This document shows positions 63,439-64,000 of a stretch of DNA of 64,000 nt, piece after piece. The translations under genes were made by a program, and so were the position numbers. The notes beneath the pieces were generated by a model that worked only from the letters and a program-made list of their open reading frames with translations, was not told the origin of the DNA and did no database searches. Source of the stretch: Janibacter cremeus (GTDB lineage Bacteria; Actinomycetota; Actinomycetes; Actinomycetales; Dermatophilaceae). The stretch is taken from the NCBI RefSeq assembly GCF_013409205.1, contig NZ_JACCAE010000001.1, positions 2,976,001-3,040,000 on the forward strand, read 5' to 3'. Numbering within the stretch: the first letter of the stretch is position 1; every line of letters starts with the position of its first letter.

Positions 63439-64000
63439 GTGAAGAGACGCCACACCCATCTCGTGTCCGGTCTCGCCACATCCGCTCTCGTGCTAGCGCT
63501 CGTGCCCCTGTCGGCGAGTGCGCAGGAGGCTGGTGGAGGCGTGCCACCCCAGGAGGACAACCCCTCATCCTCGTCAGTCCGGCCCGATGACCTGCCCAAC
63601 CCCCTCGGTGACGCCCAGCGCGCCCTGCGCAAGGACGCAGTCACCAAGCTCCTCACCGGCGAGGCACGCGTGGTGACGAAGGGCGGATCGAGCGTCATCG
63701 AGATCGCCAGCGAGAACCCGTCGAAGAGTTACGCACGCGGGCCCGGCGGCCCCGGCAAGGACACCCGCAAGAACCGGGACCGTCAGCACAAGGGCAAGGG
63801 TCACGACAAGAAGTACGTGCAGTACGACGTCGACCGGGAAGCCTCGGTATTCACCATCCTCACCGACTTCGGCGACCAGACGCTTCCGGCCACCGGCGGT
63901 CAGCCGGGCCCGGTCCACAACCAGATCGCCGAGCCGGACCGTGACTGGGACGGCGGCAGCAGTGATGACAACTCCACCATCTGGACCGAGAACTTCGACC
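63439..64000 (+). CDS. Immune inhibitor A-like secreted metalloprotease, N-terminal part
   Basis: The 5' 187 codons of a secreted protein cut by the right window edge. A Sec signal peptide (VKRRHTHLVSGLATSALVLA, cleavage near SASA-QE) is followed by a propeptide containing NPLGDAQRALRKDAVTKLL. A basic linker precedes the start of a peptidase M6 domain (YVQYDVDREASVFTILTDFG, then STIWTENFD). This order matches immune inhibitor A family proteases. GTG 63439 has AGGAGG at 63429-63434, which decides the start. The HExxH zinc site would lie beyond the window. Confidence 0.88.
   Translation, partial: MKRRHTHLVSGLATSALVLALVPLSASAQEAGGGVPPQEDNPSSSSVRPDDLPNPLGDAQRALRKDAVTKLLTGEARVVTKGGSSVIEIASENPSKSYARGPGGPGKDTRKNRDRQHKGKGHDKKYVQYDVDREASVFTILTDFGDQTLPATGGQPGPVHNQIAEPDRDWDGGSSDDNSTIWTENFD

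Overview
This is a high-GC (roughly 70% by eye), gene-dense chromosomal segment of a Gram-positive actinobacterium. Long homodimeric-type pyruvate dehydrogenase E1 (AceE), polyphosphate glucokinase, pyruvate carboxylase, a PucR-type FasR regulator ahead of a fabD-fabH-acpP-fabF-accD operon, bifunctional RNase H/phosphatase and several actinobacterial DUFs (DUF3145, DUF3052, DUF6703-like) point to order Micrococcales. Intrasporangiaceae (Janibacter-like) is my best guess from memory, not from a search. I see no insertion sequence, integrase, phage module or CRISPR array. Most of the window is core genome.

Layout. 1-1950: a zinc uptake ABC operon (znuA-znuC-znuB, cut by the window edge) behind two Zur-like boxes. 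1973-8805: a 56-bp tandem repeat, a small membrane protein, glycyl-tRNA synthetase, an alpha/beta hydrolase, a sulfurtransferase, a CDF metal exporter, a DUF1648/DUF5808-like membrane protein, DusB and a small antitoxin-like protein. 8870-15068: an accessory-looking block with a giant LuxR/ATPase regulator, divergent from a winged-helix methyltransferase and an unusual hydrolase-glycosyltransferase fusion. 15117-25359: central carbon genes (pyc; acs plus acetate transporter satP) interleaved with DNA metabolism (dgt, dnaG). 25418-30023: two tRNA genes bracketing four same-strand envelope-flavoured genes: a PAP2-like membrane protein, a lipoprotein, an M15-fold peptidase-like protein, and an asparagine-synthetase homologue whose nucleophile Cys2 is Gly. 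30254-37820: DUF3145, a PPOX-like protein and the type II fatty acid synthase operon under FasR; here FabD carries a C-terminal BCCP-like domain with Arg at the biotin-lysine position. 37912-44972: argG, a GDPD phosphodiesterase, a MOSC protein, aceE and fdhD.

45029-54693: a bacterial PH-domain pair, DUF3052, AhpE, an IPNS-like oxygenase, tRNA-Val abutting a Nif3 gene, a zinc-ribbon coiled-coil protein, RNase H/phosphatase, a membrane protein with an odd start, a rhodanese paired with MetZ, and YaaA. 54730-64000: an RNB nuclease, a probable manganese (yybP-ykoY type) riboswitch with a TMEM165/GDT1 exporter, ctaD, rnpB, an APC permease, ppgK, map, a small acidic protein, panB, and the start of an immune-inhibitor-A type secreted protease.

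Two signals run across genes. The octamer CCCCTTCG (or its complement) occurs about 35 times in 64 kb by eye count, roughly seven times the composition expectation. It occurs on both strands and in several reading frames, and inverted pairs of it form hairpins or terminators, which resembles an uptake or other genome-scale sequence tag. Translational coupling is pervasive (ATGA, TGATG and GTGA overlaps), so many neighbours are probably co-transcribed.
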